Below, in pieces: positions 29,601-38,025 of a DNA stretch of 64,000 nt. The position numbers and the translations under genes are program-made. The notes under the pieces were generated by a model. The model was not told the DNA's origin and did not search any database. It saw nothing but the letters and a program-made list of their open reading frames with translations. Numbering within the stretch: position 1 is the stretch's first letter; each line of letters starts with the position of its first letter. The DNA lies in assembly GCA_019448385.1 (NCBI GenBank), contig JAGTXO010000080.1, positions 1 through 64,000 of the forward strand, given 5' to 3'. Source of the stretch: Diacronema lutheri (lineage: Eukaryota; Haptophyta; Pavlovophyceae; Pavlovales; Pavlovaceae).

Positions 29601-31095
29601 GGCTGCCGTCGCGGCTGGTGCGAGCGCGGCCCTGCACTCCTCCGAGCCGCACGTTGCGCTCGCCGCGAGCCGCGCGCGCGCGACGGGGCAACGCGCCTCT
29701 GCATACCAGGCGAGTGGTGTGGCTGACATGCGCTTGAAACCGACGGGCGGCGATGCAAGCGATGAACGCGATGGCACTGCAGACGGCATGCCCGGCGGAG
29801 CGGCGGGTCTGGGCGCCGCGTGGGCGGGTGCAGACCCGCCGACGGGCAGCGAACGCGGCGTTGACGGCGACGGCGACGACGGCGACGGCGGCGGCGACGG
29901 CGATGGCGGCGACGGCGATGGCGGCATCCACGACGGCGGCGGTGGCGATGCGGACGACGGCGGCGACGATGACGCGCGTACCCTGCCGCGCCTCGTGCTG
30001 CACGACGCAGCGCCGCTGCCAAGAGCCGCCGGAGCGCGCCGCGCGCGCGACGGCGCGCGTGCCGCCGACCCTTCGCGCGCCGGCAGGGCGACGGTGGGCG
30101 GCGTGGCGGCGGACGCGCTGAGCGCGCGCGCGCAGCTTCGCGACAATGCGTTGAGGCCGCCGGGCGCAGTCGCGGCCAAGGCGCGCGCTGCCGCGCCGCG
30201 GCAGAATGGGGACCGTCCGGATGACGACGCGTTCGGACACGGCGATGGCAGGCACGGCGATGGCAGCCGTGGCAACGACGCGCCGCAGCGCGCGCGCGCG
30301 GCGTTGGCTGAGGCGGCCGCGGCGGCCGCGGCGGCCGCGGAGCGCGCGCGAGAGGCGGAGGCGATCGCGCAGCAGCTGCGCGATCTGTTCGTAATGCGCG
30401 CGCTCAGCGCGGCGGGCGACGGCAAGGGCGTGCTCGACCCGAACGGCGCCGGCACGCTCGGCGGCAGGCTGACGAGGGAGGCGGCGCTGGACGAGGTGCT
30501 GGGCACGGACAGGCGCGCCGCCGTGCGAGCGGCGCTCGCGCCGCCTCCGCCGAGCGTCGCGCAGCTCGTCGGCGTGGCGCCATCCGCGCGCTTCTCACCG
30601 CCGCTGTTGAGCGCCGTACTCGGCGCGCTTGGCAGGGCGGCTGCGCGTGGTGGCGGCGACGTCCATGAATGGGCGCATCAGCTCGATGGCGCGCTTGCAG
30701 CGCGCGCGCCGTGGGCCGGCGCCGGCTCGCCCGGCGGCATCGGCGGCATCAACGGCACGCACTCGCGCGCGTTGGGCGACCTTTCGTCGCGCCAGCCGCC
30801 GACGCTCGCCGAGTGGCGCATGGTAGTCGCGCCGCTCGAGCCGCACCGCGCTCTGCGCTCTGTGCTCGCGCCAGTCAGTGGCGCGCCGCTCGCGCCTGCC
30901 GCGCCGCGGGACGCGGTGCTCGGCGACACGCTGCACAGCGGCGGGGTGCTGAGCTCTAGAATTGCGCGCGCCGAGCCGCAGGCGCAGTTCACTTTTGTGC
31001 GTGGCCCTCCGCCCGTGCTGACTCCGCATCGTCGGCCGCCCGCGAGACTACAAGCCGTCGAGTCGCGCAGCCCGCTCGCCGGTGTGCTGCTCTGA
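26695..31095 (+). CDS. Large Ala-rich protein with EF-hand-like FELTDLW domain
   Basis: Single exon, up to 1,466 residues; later ATGs at 26800 and 26938 are possible starts. Function not recognised. Residues about 225-430 form a compact domain (LKHLPSVQNAIAKFWETAGL, then FRDGLFELTDLWTEGAEELE) related to the small EF-hand protein at 2797-3483. The rest is low-complexity: Asp/Gly runs, an (A)9 helix with AEAIAQQLRDLFVMRALSAA near residue 1,215, and a C-terminal segment LLSAVLGALGRAAARGGGDV. GC3 bias supports coding along the full length, and the opposite-strand open frames (for example 28731-30506) look like shadows. A scaffold or flagellar role is only a guess. It converges with the antiporter gene. 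Confidence 0.65.
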   Translation: MAEGGEGEGASARTRDGATSRRASFVPSRASAVSRMTWHDSQQPATARPYADGDEPLDGAPGDATSELHVLPGRVHDPRARMTRVSPEHHARHRTLGTRWLEPSGAPATVDTVPEPVGAPSSAQSVRASPRAGSAEAPPPVALGRVVSSSPSSLGARAPQPAASEAAGASDGGDDGDSDGDGGAAGVPFAMERGADGAPAESPGAEHTTVYASARTARKLASDADLFHFEKRDARGGLVVDTRYAHLGTAEETARDAEKRAALKHLPSVQNAIAKFWETAGLASSELMPQALYCEIHERIARALGVARPSQSSESARALALVDWENDMRRSPGLGGMPKATFRDGLFELTDLWTEGAEELEYCVFLGRLFRRITRVVSIDKLLRHGLATLGEHGTTARGMLALASQLASAPREFVDARDVTADPELRLEPSEVGSDTGSDTGPDNGPNADSDSGARADAGANNARARARAAGARAGSRGAAGGRRAHVVRVARRTVDGAVAAADGAPREPGTAADVGAVRAAVQKARGAHDPAALRRALAAARAAGVGDAEHGEAVDELRRLEVAIDKLDAARAGAERRAGAERGGVARAGADGAGARADAPRGARGARGGEAGGRGARARASVFERDRGRADGGGGGRGRAGPDGARASNGDSAAPSTALSASLLEALDLGLSGHAHFQKGVDVLIDELSREGLKGVLDAADAARGVAAAAHDGGAATAAAVDVASAARSGGGGSDAGAGAGADAGVEAAAPAAAPAAAPAGADEDADAAADAAAAAVRDALSIVVDVGLWAGLDDISRARDLAAPSGARNARAWRARAPGSRGTTPQSRGDAGGVNVLLGDAEPSRRGAMVGAAKVLRAKSPAATVGRLSVGGGPGESARAPPSRNKRRTWAPGATSARPVDTCAAPGVRAPDALGAGASANMFATRARAPGARGAMGACDDVRGRADVPPACCEPTQAAGQAGARVAAVAAGASAALHSSEPHVALAASRARATGQRASAYQASGVADMRLKPTGGDASDERDGTADGMPGGAAGLGAAWAGADPPTGSERGVDGDGDDGDGGGDGDGGDGDGGIHDGGGGDADDGGDDDARTLPRLVLHDAAPLPRAAGARRARDGARAADPSRAGRATVGGVAADALSARAQLRDNALRPPGAVAAKARAAAPRQNGDRPDDDAFGHGDGRHGDGSRGNDAPQRARAALAEAAAAAAAAAERAREAEAIAQQLRDLFVMRALSAAGDGKGVLDPNGAGTLGGRLTREAALDEVLGTDRRAAVRAALAPPPPSVAQLVGVAPSARFSPPLLSAVLGALGRAAARGGGDVHEWAHQLDGALAARAPWAGAGSPGGIGGINGTHSRALGDLSSRQPPTLAEWRMVVAPLEPHRALRSVLAPVSGAPLAPAAPRDAVLGDTLHSGGVLSSRIARAEPQAQFTFVRGPPPVLTPHRRPPARLQAVESRSPLAGVLL

Positions 31096-31242
31096 CTCAG
31101 ACCATGACGGAGAGATTCATTATTTGCCCCCGTCTGTACTGCCTTGCTGGTTGTTCGCGGGATGTGGGCAAATGAATTTCACACCAACCCCCCCCCCCCC
31201 CCCCCCCCCCCCCCCACCCCTAACCCCCCCACAACTTGCTAG
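31096..31242. other. Convergent gap with C28 run
   Basis: Between two stops. It holds a C run at 31188-31215 followed by ACCCCTAACCCCCCC, and the AT-rich GAGATTCATTATTTGCCCC (about 31111-31129). No gene is seen; 3' ends of both transcripts must lie here. Confidence 0.6.
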
Positions 31243-33655
31243 CTATGGGAGGAGGCGCGGGATGGTCTGCGCGCGCCTGTTCAGCCCGCTCGCCGGCCAG
31301 CTCGCTCTGCCCGCGACGCTCGCGGCCGAAAAGGACGAGACCACCGCGCCTGCCGCCGGCAGCGTCGGCCCGTCCGTGTACAGCAAGCTGACGCTCAGCG
31401 TGCGCTCGAGGCCGGGCGGCATCTCAAGTGGCACGCCTCGCTCGGACGTCGCGTCAGCGCCCGCTTGCGCGCATGGCGCGGCGTCGCAGTCGGAGCTGCG
31501 CGCCGCCGCGCCGGGCGGCGCGTGCTCGAACGTCGCGCCCTCGGACGTCACTTCGCCAGCCTGCGCGCCGGCCTGCGCCTCCGCGGTGGCGGCGATGAGG
31601 GGCGCGGTGTCGTTGTGCGAGAGCCAGCGTGCAGCGTGAGCCCAGTTGTTGAGCGCGCCCGCGGTCTCGGCCAGCCACCAGCCGCGCGCGGGGCCCGCGC
31701 CGGAGCGCGTGCCCGCGGCCTCGCGGCCCGCGCCGACGGGTGGCGCCGTGCCGCGCGTTTTGCCGCCATGTGCGCTGCGCTCGCGCGCATCGAGCGGCGG
31801 CGGCGCCCATGGCGGCGGTGGTGGTGACGTGGCCGTTTCGTGCAGGTCGGGCGCGACGGTGGCGAGGAGCCGCTCGCAGAGCAGCTCCTGCGCGACGACG
31901 CCGAGCGGCGCGAGCAGCACGACGGTACACGCCGCCGCCGCATGATAGAGCTCGCCAACGTGCGTCGAGACGATGGCGTTTTGGAGGGGCAGGCCTCCGA
32001 GCACGCCCTGCAGCGTCGCGCGCGGCAGCGTCGCCGCGAGGTAGAAGGCCGCCTCGCGCATGCCGTGGCGCAGCGCCGCCACAGCGCTGCCGAGCCCACC
32101 GCCGCGGCCGCGCACGCCGTTGGCGTCGAGCTTGGGCGCGACGCCGCGTGTGCTCGCCGACGCCATCAACACGGCGAGCGCCGCGAAGGCGCGCGCGCAC
32201 AGGCCGGCGGCGAGCGGGATCAGGAGCGCGCACACGCGCGGCGGGCCGGCGCCGGCGAGCGCGCCGCCGCCACCCTCGCCTGCGCCGCCCAGTTGGGCGT
32301 GGCTGCCGGACGGGCGCGAGAGTCCGGTGCGCGGCAGCGTCAGGTTCGAGCCGAGCGAGACGAAGAGGAAGAGCGCCGCGACCGTCCACACCGCGCCGAC
32401 GGACTCTTCCACGCGCAGCACCGTGTGCGCGGGCCGCAGCCTGGCGAAGAAGAAGAGCGTGGCGACCACCGCGAGGTCAGCCTCGACCAGCGCCTCGGCG
32501 GGCGCGCCGTCGGGCGGCGCCGACGGGCGGAAGCGAGCGGGCATCGGCAGCATCGCGGCCATGCCGTACGCGAGCAGCGCCGCGGCGAGCATCACGACGA
32601 GCTCCTCTGTCTGCGTGCCGTTGAAGAGCTGCTTGCCCGACCGCCATTGAATACGCCGACGCGCGCCGAGAAGCAGAGCGAAGACGTGCGCGAGCCCCGC
32701 GGAGACGAGCAGCGTGCCGCACAGCCGCGCGAGCACAAGCGCCGCCTGCGCGGGCCAAGGCGGCTGCGAGCTCTCGTGCGAGGCGGCGACGGCGGACCCG
32801 TCGGTGGTGCCGGGCGATGGGCGCGCGGCGAGAAGCTCGGCGACCGTGCCGTAGAAGAAGAGGGCGGTCGTGCCTGCGAGGGGCCGGGCAGCACGGGGCG
32901 CGCGGGCGCAATGAGTGCGCAGTCAGGGGCAGTCGGACGCAGAGGGCAAGTCGCGTCAGTCAGGGACAGTCACACGCAGGCAGACGCGCGCGGCGCGCCT
33001 GGCGCGTGGCGCACGCTCGGCGCACACATTCAATCGGCGCGGCGGTCAGAACGGCCCGCGCGAGCGCCGGCTGCCCGCCGCGCGCGCGCATGCACAGATC
33101 AATCATGCGGGGAATCACGATGCCGTCGCCGAGCGCGCACACGATCGCGCCAAACGCCGCGGCCTCGAGCGGCGAGAGGGCGAAAAGGTGGGCGGCGGCG
33201 AGCGACGCGGCGAGGGCGTCGGCGGCAAACGGTAGCATGCCGAGCGCGACGGTGAAGGGCGTCAGATCGCGCGGTTGGATCTCGAGGCCCGCGCGCATGA
33301 GGATCAGGATGAAGGCCAGCTTCAGCACGTACGGGCGCGCGGCCGTCATCGCGAGGCCCTCGATGCTCCTGAAGGCGTAGCCAAATGCCATGTACCCGAG
33401 CAGAGGCGGGAGGCCAAACAGAAAGTCGGTCGCGCGTCCGGAGATCCATCCGACGAGCAGCATGCACCCGAGCGCCGAGTGAAAGGGCAGCGTGCCCGTG
33501 CTCGAGTGCCGCGGCTCATACACGAGCAGCAGCAGCGGGATGAGCACGACGGCGGCGACGCCACCGACGACGAGCGTGCGCTCCTGCCACTGTGGGATAG
33601 GCGGCTTGCGCGGGCGCGGCGTCGGCGAGGCCGGCAGCAGCGCCTCGCCGAGCAT
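31243..33655 (-). CDS. CPA2-type sodium/proton antiporter (NHE9B/NHA-like)
   Basis: Two exons, 33655-33028 and 32873-31243, GT-AG, phases close; 752 residues. Membrane cation/proton exchanger. Motifs: TLVVGGVAAVVLIPLLLLVY (TM1), MLLVGWISGRATDFLFGLPP, LLGYMAFGYAFR, LKLAFILILMRAGLEI and GAIVCALGDGIVIPRM, which corresponds to the ion-binding region of NHA2/NHE9B. Exon 2 adds further spans (LFFYGTVAELL, LVVMLAAALLAYGMAAMLP, TVAALFLFVSLGSNLTLP, LYHAAAACTVVLLAPLGVVA). The C-terminal about 180 residues are a Ser/Ala-rich cytosolic tail. About ten to twelve spans overall. Whether it sits in plasma membrane, mitochondrion or vacuole is not shown; no clear targeting peptide. Confidence 0.82.
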
Positions 33656-33781
33656 CGCCGCTCGCAAATGACCCGCACAGGCGACCCCCGCCCGCACCGG
33701 CGACTCCCTGACGATTGGGGAAAATGCCAGGACTGCTGCTCATCACTGCAGTCCAAGTTGTGACTGTGAGACCTTTTGGAC

Positions 33782-34636
33782 TCACGCCACGGCCACGCCG
33801 GCTACGTGCGGGCCGACAACCCAAAGGCCGGGCAGCGTGAGGCTGCGCGCGTCGACGTGCGCAAAGCCCGCCGCCTCGATCGCGCCGCGCGTGCGCCGCG
33901 TCACGTGGCAGCCGTCCGCGAGGAGCGACTGAAGCGGGTCGAGCGCGCGCTGTTGCAGTGCGAGGAACGGCTCGTCCTCGCTGAGCACGTGCTCGACGAA
34001 AATGAAGCGGCCGCCGGGTTTGAGCACGCGCCGTACCTCGCGCAGCACATCCTCCTGCGAACGCACCGAGCACAGCGTGAGCGTGCAAATGACCGCGTCG
34101 ACCCCGCCCGCCTCGAACGGCAGAGACTCGCCGCTCGCCTCAACGAGCTCAAAGGAGGCGACGCGCGCGTCGGCGGCGGCGCGAGAGGCGTACATATGCA
34201 TCGCCACGTTGGGCTCGACGCCGACGACGCGCGCATCCCGCCGCACGCGCTCGGGCAGCAACCGAAGGTTTGGGCCGGTGCCTATGCCGAGCTCGCACAG
34301 GACGCGGACGGGCGCTGACTGCGAGCGCGCGGGGTCGAGCTGGGCGAAGAGTTCAAGCTTTAGGTCACGCGCCGCGCGCTCGTACGCGCTCGAGCTCGCC
34401 ATGGCGCGCGCGAACGCCGCGTTGGACCGCGCGCTCGCGGGCGGCGCTGCGCAGCACGGGCACGCGGCGAGCGCTGCCGCCCACTGGCCGAGGACGGCGC
34501 GACGCGTGCTGCGCCCAAGCCGCGGGCCGGAGGGGCGGTGCGCCGGTGCGGTCAAGCGCGCACTGCCAGCGCACGCCGCCATTGCGACGAGCGCGATGAG
34601 CGCCGCGTACGGCACACTCCGTCCAGATGCTCGCAT
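33782..34636 (-). CDS. Plastid-lumen-targeted SAM methyltransferase
   Basis: Single exon, 284 residues from the ATG at 34636. Class I methyltransferase of the METTL7/UbiE-like group: motif I LCELGIGTGPNLRLLP, motif II VVGVEPNVAMHMY, GVDAVICTLTLCSV and LREVRRVLKPGGRFIFVEHV. The leader is tripartite: an ER-type hydrophobic signal (YAALIALVAMAACAGSA), a basic Pro/Ser stretch, then STRRAVLGQWAAALAA...PPASA, a twin-arginine thylakoid-lumen signal with an A-x-A cleavage site. So the protein is predicted to go through a secondary plastid envelope and into the thylakoid lumen by Tat. Substrate unknown. It shares a 43-bp gap, head-to-head, with VIPP1. Confidence 0.8.
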   Translation of the reverse strand: MRASGRSVPYAALIALVAMAACAGSARLTAPAHRPSGPRLGRSTRRAVLGQWAAALAACPCCAAPPASARSNAAFARAMASSSAYERAARDLKLELFAQLDPARSQSAPVRVLCELGIGTGPNLRLLPERVRRDARVVGVEPNVAMHMYASRAAADARVASFELVEASGESLPFEAGGVDAVICTLTLCSVRSQEDVLREVRRVLKPGGRFIFVEHVLSEDEPFLALQQRALDPLQSLLADGCHVTRRTRGAIEAAGFAHVDARSLTLPGLWVVGPHVAGVAVA

Positions 34637-34679
34637 TGTGGCGGTCCCAACCTGCTGATGAGCAACCTCCCGCCACGAG
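34637..34679. promoter_or_regulatory. 43-bp bidirectional promoter between methyltransferase and VIPP1
   Basis: The two ATGs at 34636 (-) and 34680 (+) are 43 bp apart; transcription start sites must lie within this gap or inside the coding regions. No TATA is visible. Confidence 0.4.
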
Positions 34680-36267
34680 ATGGCTGCGTCCGGAATGCTG
34701 TCGCGAGCGCTCCGCATCGCGCTCCTCGCCGCGAGCCTCGCGCTCGCGGGCGCGTTCTCAACGGGAGTGGCGAGGCGAAATCAATGCATCGTCGTTGGCA
34801 CTCGCCATCGCGCATCGGCGCTCCTCCCCGTCCGCCACGCCGCCGCGCCGCGCGCGGCCGTGCAGGCCAACCTCGGCGAGCGGTTCGTCCGCCTCGTGAA
34901 GGCCAACGTGAACAAGGCGCTGGCGAACGCAGAGGACCCTGAGAAGGTGCTCGACCAGGCGGTGGTTGATATGCAGACCGACCTCGTCAAGGTCCGCCAG
35001 TCTTACGCCGAGGTCACCGCCTCGCAGCGCCGGATGAAGGAGCAGATGCGCATGGCCGAGGACGAGGCCGCAAAATGGCGCGCGCGCGCCGCGCGACGCG
35101 CATCGCGCGTCCATCCGGCGCCGCGATACGACGCGCATGCGGCGCTCCTTTGCGCGTGCTTCACCGCCCGCCGTGCGCCCCCGCCGCCCGCCGCCCGCCC
35201 GCGCGCTGCCGTCCGCGCAGGTACAAACGCGCGCAGCTCGCGCTCGAGAAGGGCGAGGAGGACCTGGCGCGCGAGGCGCTCGAGCGGCGGCGCGGGCAGG
35301 ACGACCTCGCGACGAACCTTGCGACGCAGCTCGAGCGCCAGGACTCCTCGCTCACCGGACTCTTCGACGCGATGAAGGAGCTCGAGTCGAAGATCCTCGA
35401 GGCCAAGATGAAAAAGGACCAGTGCGTGCCCAGACGGCCGCCGCGCGCGCGCCGCGGAAGCGCGCGCGGCGCGAGCGCGCCAGATTGGGACGCGCCGGCG
35501 GGCGCCACGCCAGTCGGTCAGCGTCGCTGCACCGCCCAGCCGTTGGCTCGAGGCATCCGTGGGCGGCGGCCACGGCAGGGCCGTGCGTCCGCCTGCCCGA
35601 GCTGCGGAGGGCACAGCGGCTCTCGTAGCGGTCGTTCCCCCCGAGTCCCCAAAGCTGCGGAGCGCAGCGCTCGCCGCGCGCGCGTACGCTGGCCTACGCA
35701 CCTGCGCGCCCTCACGTGCGCGCCTGCGGCCCGCGTGCCCGCCCGCCCGCCTGCGCGCGCCCCGTCCGACTGCACCACCGCCGCTCGTTTTCGAATGCGG
35801 GATGCGGGTAGGTATATTGCACGCGCACGCACAGCCAAGGCGACGAGCAAGGTGAACGACATGCTCTCGGACGTCGGCTCGTCGTCGGCCGTCGCGGCCT
35901 TCGAGCGGATGAAGGACAAGGTCGAGGCGCTCGAGGCGGAGGCGGAGACGCAGCGCGAGCTCAAGCAGCTGCAGGGCAGTCAAGCGCCTGTTTCTATGGA
36001 GGCCAAGTTCAAGGCACGAGCCACCCATTGGCGCCTTTTCCCGCGCGCGCGCGCGTTGGCGTCTGCCAGCATCACGCCGAGCGAGCCGGCGCCTTGTGTA
36101 ACGGTATCCCCATTTGTCCTCCCCCCCCTCGCCCCGCGGCCTCTGTGGGCGTGCGCGCACAGGCGCTCGAAGGCAACTCCAAGATTGACGACGAGCTTGA
36201 GAAGCTGCGGCAGTCGCTGCCGGCTGCGAAGGCGAAAGGTGAGCTCGGGCAGGCCGACCGCGAGTGA
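34680..36267 (+). CDS. VIPP1: VIPP1/PspA thylakoid membrane protein
   Basis: Four exons: 34680-35077, 35221-35421, 35812-36013 and 36163-36267; 301 residues. VIPP1 forms ESCRT-III-like rings that build and protect thylakoids. Leader: ALRIALLAASLALAGAFSTG, an ER signal with a Phe after the cleavage site, then a basic transit peptide, typical of a secondary red-type plastid. Mature PspA domain: LVKANVNKALANAEDPEKVL, DMQTDLVKVRQSYAEV, YKRAQLALEKGEEDLAREAL, ARTAKATSKVNDML, FERMKDKVEALEAEAE and KIDDELEKLRQSLP, all helical coiled coil in family order. Introns 1 and 3 need GC donors (TG|GC at 35078 and AAG|GC at 36014); intron 2 is GT-AG. The family C-terminal extension of higher plants is absent. 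Confidence 0.93.
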
Positions 36268-36411
36268 CTCTAGGTGCCGTCAGCAGGAAAACAGACTTGC
36301 GAGGTGAGGAGCAAGCTAGACTTGAGACAGGAAGGAGCCTAGGCGCATCATGATTCATGCTTTCTGCCGCGGGCAGGCCGCCAAGCGCACCGGCAAGTGT
36401 TTTGGGCGCGC
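36268..36411. other. Convergent 3' gap
   Basis: 144 bp between the VIPP1 stop and the stop of the next minus-strand gene; no gene or repeat seen. Confidence 0.6.
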
Positions 36412-37836
36412 CTATGCCTTTCGAGAGTTGTGCAGCGATTGCGAGATCTTGGACGCTTGGCGCAGCTGCTTCGCCTCCGCCATCCGCGTGGCCATCGTCT
36501 CGCTGTCCAGATCGGTGTTGGTCCAGTTGTTCATGTAGCTGCGCGCGGAGTGGGGCGCGGATGCCACCAGCAACCTCTCGCGTGAGAAGCGATGCAGAAG
36601 CGCGGCAGAACGAGCAGTGCGCGCGCTGCACCGGGCAGCACGCGCCCGCGCGGCGCAACGCGGCCTCGGATGCAACGCACAGGTACGTGAGGAGGACCTT
36701 GCGGATGAGAAGAACTGTCGAGAGGGCCGAGACGAGGCCGACGGCGAAGCCGTACGCGCCGAACATCCACAGCGTCATCGCCGGCACGAAGTTGGCGATG
36801 CCGAAGATGACGGCAAAGCTCGGCTCGCCAAAGAAATCGACAAAGGTCTGAGGGTGGGGTCGGGATGGATGGACGGGAAGGGGGGGGGAGGGGGGGGGGG
36901 GGGGGGGGGGGGGCGCTTAGTCAAGCGCGAGTATTGGCTGGAGCGGGCGGCCGCCCGATGGCGCGGGCGCTTGTCGCTGGCACGTGCGGTGCGCATGCGG
37001 CGTGGGCCAGGAGGGCAGGGCAGGCGCTCGAGAGAGGAGGGGGGGGGGGGAGGTGGGACGAAGGCAACGACGAGGCAGCCAAAAGGCGCGGCGCGGCGCC
37101 GTACGCCGACAAAGGAGACGGCCGCTGACTCATCGAGCGGCTCAATGTACAGGAGGAGCATGGATGACAAGATGACCGCCGAGAAGCAGGGCACCATTGC
37201 CGAGTAGAGGAAGATCTGGTACCACTGGCCAAGAAGGGCGCGCGGCTCGTCGATGGGCGAGTCGACCTGCATCATTGCAATGATGACGGTGAGCAGGAGC
37301 GCGGCCACGACCGCCATGTTGGTGAGCGCCGAGCGCATCGCGTCGCGGACCGAGACGCCCACCGAGCGCTGCTCGAGGACGTCGGTAGAAAAAGTGGAAC
37401 GGTTGGCCTCGATGATAATGATCATCAGGATTAAGTAGGCCGCGCCGGGCAGCAGTACGAACAGCATCGACTCGTCGAAGAGCAGCGCGCGAGTCGCGCC
37501 GTACGCGCCAAACTCGTGGATCGCTCCGATCACGATGCTCGGCGCGGCGAAGGCGAGGCCAACAATGATCGAGCCAAAGTTGAACTTGATGTTGGGCGGC
37601 GGGGGCATTGATAGCGGCCGCGCCTGGAACTGCTCGACCATCTCCAACAGCTTGCGCTTGTGCCCGAGCGTCAAGCCGTTTGCGAACAGGTGGGCCCAGT
37701 CATCAGCGCCAAACGCGTGGACCTCATCAAGGTGCGTCACATCCTGCGACGTGAGCAGGGCTATCGCCGCGGCGCTGAGCCCTGCCTTGGAGAGGGACTC
37801 GTTCGTAAGCGCGCCAGCCGATGCGTTCGGGGCCAT
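36412..37836 (-). CDS. Multi-span membrane protein with N-terminal SAM-like helical region
   Basis: Exons 37836-37105, 36847-36687 and 36538-36412, GT-AG, phases close; 339 residues. Not recognised by name. Residues about 15-75 (GLSAAAIALLTSQDVTHLDE, ANGLTLGHKRKLLEMVEQF) look like a SAM-type helical domain. Then FGSIIVGLAFAAPSIVIGAI, LLFVLLPGAAYLILMIIIIE, LTNMAVVAALLLTVIIAMM, FLYSAMVPCFSAVILSSMLL, SFAVIFGIANFVPAMTLWMF and FAVGLVSALSTVLLIRKVLL give about six spans. The C-terminus is a short hydrophilic helix (SETMATRMAEAKQLRQASK). Intron 1 has a textbook TTGACTAAGC branch-like motif (plus 36915-36924) followed by a C tract to 36880. Confidence 0.72.
36880..36924 (-). repeat. Sense poly-C tract and branch-like TTGACTAAGC in intron
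   Basis: On the sense strand TTGACTAAGC (36924-36915) is followed at once by about 33 C (36913-36880, one T interruption) and the acceptor CTCAG at 36852-36848. Confidence 0.8.
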
Positions 37837-38025
37837 GGTCGTGCGCGGTCGCGTCCGCCAAATAGCGCGCACAGCTGCTCGTGCGACACGCCCGCTTCGG
37901 CCGTTATTTTGGTTGGCCTCGACTTTTCCGGGTGTTGGCATGGGTTGGACGCACCCTTGCAGCCAGCAGCTGAGGCGAACGATGGGAGCCCAAAGAATCG
38001 GGTGAACAAGAGGTGCCGCCAAATC
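37837..38025. promoter_or_regulatory. Divergent promoter region, 189 bp
   Basis: Between the ATGs of the membrane protein (-) and the RING protein (+). It contains the AT-richer GTTATTTTGGTTGGCCTCG (about 37901-37919). No clear core element. Confidence 0.4.

Noticed and set aside
28731-30506. Minus-strand 591-residue Ser/Pro-rich frame
   Set aside because: Shadow of the plus-strand Ala-rich gene; no start context, no domain, and third-position GC favours the plus strand.
31188-31230. CCCCTAACCCCCCC as an interstitial telomere
   Set aside because: A single unit next to a C run in a convergent gap; not a repeat.
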